From: a bacterium
GTDB taxonomy: Bacteria; UBA9089; CG2-30-40-21
Direction of reading: 5' to 3'
Assembly: GCA_030018795.1 (NCBI GenBank)
Contig: JASEHA010000098.1
Span: 1-7,618, forward strand
DNA length: 7,618 nucleotides
In this document: piece after piece, positions 5,215-7,618 of the stretch
Layout: each line of letters begins with the position of its first letter
Numbering within the stretch: the first letter of the stretch is position 1
Translations under genes and position numbers: made by a program
The notes under the pieces: generated by a model
Told to the model about the DNA's origin: nothing
Databases searched by the model: none
Seen by the model: the letters and a program-made list of their open reading frames with translations, nothing else

Positions 5215-5949
5215 TTATTTACTACCACTTACCTCTTCCCCTTTTTTCCCCCACTTCAGCCTCAATATCATCAAAAAGGCATCCAGCAGGATCAATGGAT
5301 GAAGGCTTGATTTCCCTCGATGCCTATCCTTAAAAACAATAGGTATTTCCTTGATATTAAAGCCTTGCAAACAGCACTTATAAAGTATCTCCTGAACAAT
5401 GGGCGGACCATGAGAGACCAGCTCATTTAAGTTTATTGATTCTAATACCTTGCGTCTGAAGCATCTATATCCTGATGTGCCGTCAGCAATATTAACCTTA
5501 AGTATCCACTTAATATACGAAACCGCAAATCTGGTAATTGCCTCTCTAATCAGCCCGCGATCAATACTTTCTCCCCCATCAACAAACCTTGAGCCTAAAA
5601 CCACATCACATTCCTTTATTGCCTCTAAGAATGCCGGCAAATATGTTGGATGATGTGAAAAATCTGCATCCATTTCAATAATATAGTCTGCCCCCTGTTG
5701 AAGGGCATACCTGAACCCGTCAATCCCGGCCAGTCCCCTACCCCGCCTGCCCTGACGAAGCAAGAGGTGCACCCCTGAGTGAACAGATTCCATCTTTCGC
5801 ACCAGATCCGCTGTCCCATCCGGCGAGTTATCATCCACAACCACTATCTCTGCCCTGGGAAGTATTTCCAGTATCTCCTCTATCAAACAAACGATATTCT
5901 CCCTTTCATTGTATGTAGGGATCATAATCATAACCTTTTCTGTCATCAT
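5215..5949 (-). CDS. GT2 glycosyltransferase, polyprenol-phosphate mannosyltransferase (DPM1) type
   Basis: Family members transfer a sugar, usually mannose from GDP-mannose, to a polyprenyl phosphate at the cytoplasmic face of the membrane, making a lipid-linked donor for surface glycans or glycoproteins. 244 aa, a single GT-A domain. IPTYNERENI (10-19) and VVVDDNSPDGT (36-46) form the nucleotide-binding part; MDADFSHHP (93-101) carries the DxD-like metal site (Asp94, Asp96); GSRFVDGG is at 119-126; ADGTSGYRCFRRKVLE (155-170) is the characteristic DPM1-type block; KDRHRGKSSL (207-216) is the basic loop. There are no transmembrane segments, unlike longer fused forms; the hydrophobic stretch 218-231 may touch the membrane. 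The first of two tandem ATGs is chosen (GAGG 8 nt upstream). It lies 78 bp downstream of gltX, possibly cotranscribed. Sugar specificity cannot be read from sequence. Confidence 0.9.
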   Translation of the reverse strand: MMTEKVMIMIPTYNERENIVCLIEEILEILPRAEIVVVDDNSPDGTADLVRKMESVHSGVHLLLRQGRRGRGLAGIDGFRYALQQGADYIIEMDADFSHHPTYLPAFLEAIKECDVVLGSRFVDGGESIDRGLIREAITRFAVSYIKWILKVNIADGTSGYRCFRRKVLESINLNELVSHGPPIVQEILYKCCLQGFNIKEIPIVFKDRHRGKSSLHPLILLDAFLMILRLKWGKKGEEVSGSK

Positions 5950-5968
5950 ATAGCCAGCCTCAAATTGT

Positions 5969-6021
5969 AAAAGTAGCAGAGCAACTCAATATCACAAACA
6001 GGATGCTTGGGTTGCCTCTAC
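5969..6021 (-). terminator. Weak bulged hairpin after gltX, possible partial terminator
   Basis: In the gltX-to-glycosyltransferase gap, GTAGAGGCAAC (minus strand, 6021-6011) can pair with 5985-5973. That gives 11 base pairs with two single-base bulges and a 25-nt loop, followed by TTTT (5972-5969). The loop is long and the T run short, so at best it reduces read-through. Confidence 0.3.
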
Positions 6022-6027
6022 AGTCAG

Positions 6028-7476
6028 TTATCTGCTCATCCTCTTCAAGCACTCATCCCTTCCCAGGATAGAGATAATTATCGGCAGATCAGGGCCATGA
6101 ACGCAGCCAGCAAGAGCAACCCTGATAGGGATAAACAATCCCTTTCCCTTTACCCCAAGCTCTTTGCCAACAGCCTTTATCTTTTCGCTGCACTCCTCTT
6201 TAGTAATCTGCTCTGCTCCATTTTTTAATAATTCAGCAAACCCTGCAAGAACATCCCTCGTCCCATCAGCATCCATCACAGACATTGCCTCTTCATTCAG
6301 AACAAAATCAGCAGTAAAGAAATAGCGTGCCATATCTACAATATCTGAAAGCTTTTCCAATCTCTCCTGAAGCAATTCAACCACCCGGCCAAACCAGGCA
6401 ATATCATTTATCTTTTCATCCAGATACCCTGCCTGCTCCATATACGGCAGACACAGTTGTGTCAATTCATCTATCGGCAGTTGTCTGATATATATCCCAT
6501 TCATCCATGTAAGTTTTTGCATATCAAAGATAGCTGCTGACCTGCTCACCCCTTCTATTGAGAAGCAATCAATCAGATCGCAGGCAGTATATAGCTCCCT
6601 GTTTATCCCCTCACCCTCAGCCCAGCCGCGCAATGCCAGATAATTCACCATTGCCTCTGGCAAATAGCCCATCTCCTTAAATGCCTCTGTTGATGTTGCC
6701 CCATGCCGTTTGGAAAGCCGGCTGCCATCTTCGCCAAGCATCAATGGAAGATGGGCAAAATAAGGCAAACATAAGCCAAGTGCCTGATAGATCAATATTT
6801 GCTTTGGTGTATTTGAAAGATGATCCTCGCCACGGATAACATGGGTTATCTTCATCAGGCTATCGTCAATAACCACGGCAAAGTTATAGGATGCTACCCC
6901 ATTTGACCTGACAATAACAAAATCCTTAATGGTATCAGGCTGAAACACTACCTGACCCCGCACATCATCCTGAATAATCACTGCAGGTATCTCATCTGGC
7001 ACATGAAACCTTATGCTCGGCTCCCTGCCAGATGCCTTGAGCTGTTCCTGCTCTTTTGTTGAAAGGTTTCGGCATCTACCGTCATAACCCGGTGTTCGCT
7101 TCTCTGAGAGTGCCTGCATTCTTCTCTCCTCAAGCTCCTCTTCCAGGCAATAGCAATAGTAAGCACTACCCTGCTTGATTAACTTTTTAGCATACTCATT
7201 ATAGATTGCCAATCGTTCACACTGCCTGTAAGGACCAAACTCACCGCCAATATCCGGCCCCTCATCCCAATCCAGACCAAGCCACTTTAACGAGGAAACA
7301 ATAGTCCCCTCTGAGGCTTGAGATGACCTCTCTATATCCGTATCCTCTATCCTCAAGACAAATGTCCCCTGATTATGTCTGGCAAAAAGCCAATTAAAAA
7401 GTGCAGTACGGCTACCCCCAATATGCAGGTATCCTGTTGGTGAGGGTGCAAATCTTACCCTGATATTATTATCCAT
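6028..7476 (-). CDS. gltX: Glutamyl-tRNA synthetase
   Basis: Class I aminoacyl-tRNA synthetase that charges tRNA-Glu with glutamate in the cytoplasm. 482 aa, the usual bacterial length. The Rossmann catalytic domain opens with RFAPSPTGYLHIGGSRTALF, whose HIGG (18-21) is the HIGH signature as found in GluRS; RIEDTD is at 42-47; RLSKR (253-257) is the KMSKS loop; the alpha-helical anticodon-binding part runs from about 330 to 482, with FIPIRVALAG at 448-457. The zinc-finger region has Cys108, Cys110, Tyr131 and Cys135 with E. coli spacing (CxC, 24 residues, C); the position of E. coli His127 is Asn137. Whether it charges only tRNA-Glu or also tRNA-Gln is not readable here. ATG start; AAGGAG (7488-7493) is 11 nt upstream, slightly distant. 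The next gene downstream is 78 bp away. Confidence 0.97.
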   Translation of the reverse strand: MDNNIRVRFAPSPTGYLHIGGSRTALFNWLFARHNQGTFVLRIEDTDIERSSQASEGTIVSSLKWLGLDWDEGPDIGGEFGPYRQCERLAIYNEYAKKLIKQGSAYYCYCLEEELEERRMQALSEKRTPGYDGRCRNLSTKEQEQLKASGREPSIRFHVPDEIPAVIIQDDVRGQVVFQPDTIKDFVIVRSNGVASYNFAVVIDDSLMKITHVIRGEDHLSNTPKQILIYQALGLCLPYFAHLPLMLGEDGSRLSKRHGATSTEAFKEMGYLPEAMVNYLALRGWAEGEGINRELYTACDLIDCFSIEGVSRSAAIFDMQKLTWMNGIYIRQLPIDELTQLCLPYMEQAGYLDEKINDIAWFGRVVELLQERLEKLSDIVDMARYFFTADFVLNEEAMSVMDADGTRDVLAGFAELLKNGAEQITKEECSEKIKAVGKELGVKGKGLFIPIRVALAGCVHGPDLPIIISILGRDECLKRMSR

Positions 7477-7522
7477 TTCGATATTCGCTCCTTAATACGA
7501 CTTAGAGTCACCATGGCACCTC

Positions 7523-7550
7523 TGCAGCTACAGGTATTCTTGTAGCTGCA
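7523..7550. repeat. 10-bp perfect hairpin upstream of gltX
   Basis: TGCAGCTACA (7523-7532) and TGTAGCTGCA (7541-7550) are perfect inverted copies around an 8-nt centre; as plus-strand RNA a G-U and a G-C pair extend the stem to 12 with a TATT loop. It lies 47 bp upstream of the gltX start. It is not followed by a T tract on the minus strand, so it would not stop transcription into gltX. Confidence 0.75.
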
Positions 7551-7567
7551 ACATGCCCAATTTTCGT

Positions 7568-7618
7568 AGCCCAGTATTCTATCCTGGTATATCTAATGCC
7601 AACATAGAATGTTGGGCT
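7568..7618. repeat. Long hairpin at the window edge, probably incomplete
   Basis: AGCCCAGTATTCTAT (7568-7582) pairs along its whole length with ATAGAATGTTGGGCT (7604-7618): 13 Watson-Crick pairs and 2 G-U pairs on the plus strand, with TGG/CCA inside the loop. The right arm ends at the last base of the window, so the stem may continue. It resembles a dispersed intergenic palindrome. Confidence 0.75.
7576..7602 (-). promoter_or_regulatory. Weak candidate promoter for gltX
   Basis: On the minus strand TTGGCA (7597-7602, 5/6 to the -35 consensus) and TAGAAT (7576-7581, 5/6 to the -10 consensus) are separated by 15 bp, shorter than ideal. The site lies within the edge palindrome, about 100 bp upstream of gltX. 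The true promoter may be outside the window. Confidence 0.25.

Noticed and set aside
5151..5333. 60-aa plus-strand ORF running out of the TIR block into the glycosyltransferase gene
   Set aside because: Its first part is repeat sequence and the rest is antisense to a conserved gene; no domain is recognisable.
1..7618. tRNA, rRNA or a new multi-gene defence or mobile system
   Set aside because: No tRNA-like cloverleaf or rRNA sequence was recognised in the gaps, and all six genes belong to known housekeeping or signalling families.

Overview
The window carries six protein genes, all on the minus strand. In transcription order they are glutamyl-tRNA synthetase (gltX, 7476-6028), a polyprenol-phosphate mannosyltransferase-type GT2 glycosyltransferase (5949-5215), an HD-GYP domain protein (4800-3730), and the branched-chain amino acid operon ilvB-ilvN-ilvC (3381-68). 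An intrinsic terminator lies just past ilvC. Every ORF on the plus strand overlaps one of these genes and looks like a shadow.

The host is a bacterium: strong AGGAGG Shine-Dalgarno sites, a sigma70-like promoter, a bacterial-type GluRS and an anabolic ilvBNC operon. The DNA is moderately AT-rich by eye. Several different palindromic, repeat-like blocks sit between the genes, a style common in uncultivated environmental lineages. The sequence alone does not fix the phylum.

Layout from the right edge. Positions 7477-7618 hold two hairpins upstream of gltX; one runs off the window. gltX and the glycosyltransferase are 78 bp apart with a weak hairpin between them. The 414-bp gap at 4801-5214 is almost exactly filled by a 388-bp non-coding block bounded by 24-bp inverted repeats (23/24 match). 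The 348-bp gap at 3382-3729 holds degenerate inverted repeats, a strong promoter for ilvB and a leader hairpin. A further long palindrome lies between ilvB and ilvN.

How the genes work together: IlvB (catalytic) and IlvN (regulatory) form acetohydroxyacid synthase, and IlvC carries out the next step, so the operon supplies the first two common steps of valine/isoleucine synthesis. IlvN keeps the residues associated with valine feedback. The other three genes (translation, surface glycan building, second-messenger-type hydrolase) show no clear functional link to it.

Most of the window is ordinary core metabolism. The points most worth checking are: (1) a cofactor loop in IlvC that lacks the usual NADPH phosphate-binding Arg/Ser residues and carries Glu instead, which suggests NADH use; (2) an HD-GYP protein whose HD doublet reads QD; (3) the TIR-bounded 388-bp block forming the whole upstream region of the HD-GYP gene; and (4) the palindrome splitting ilvB from ilvN. 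I did not find a convincing new multi-gene system.
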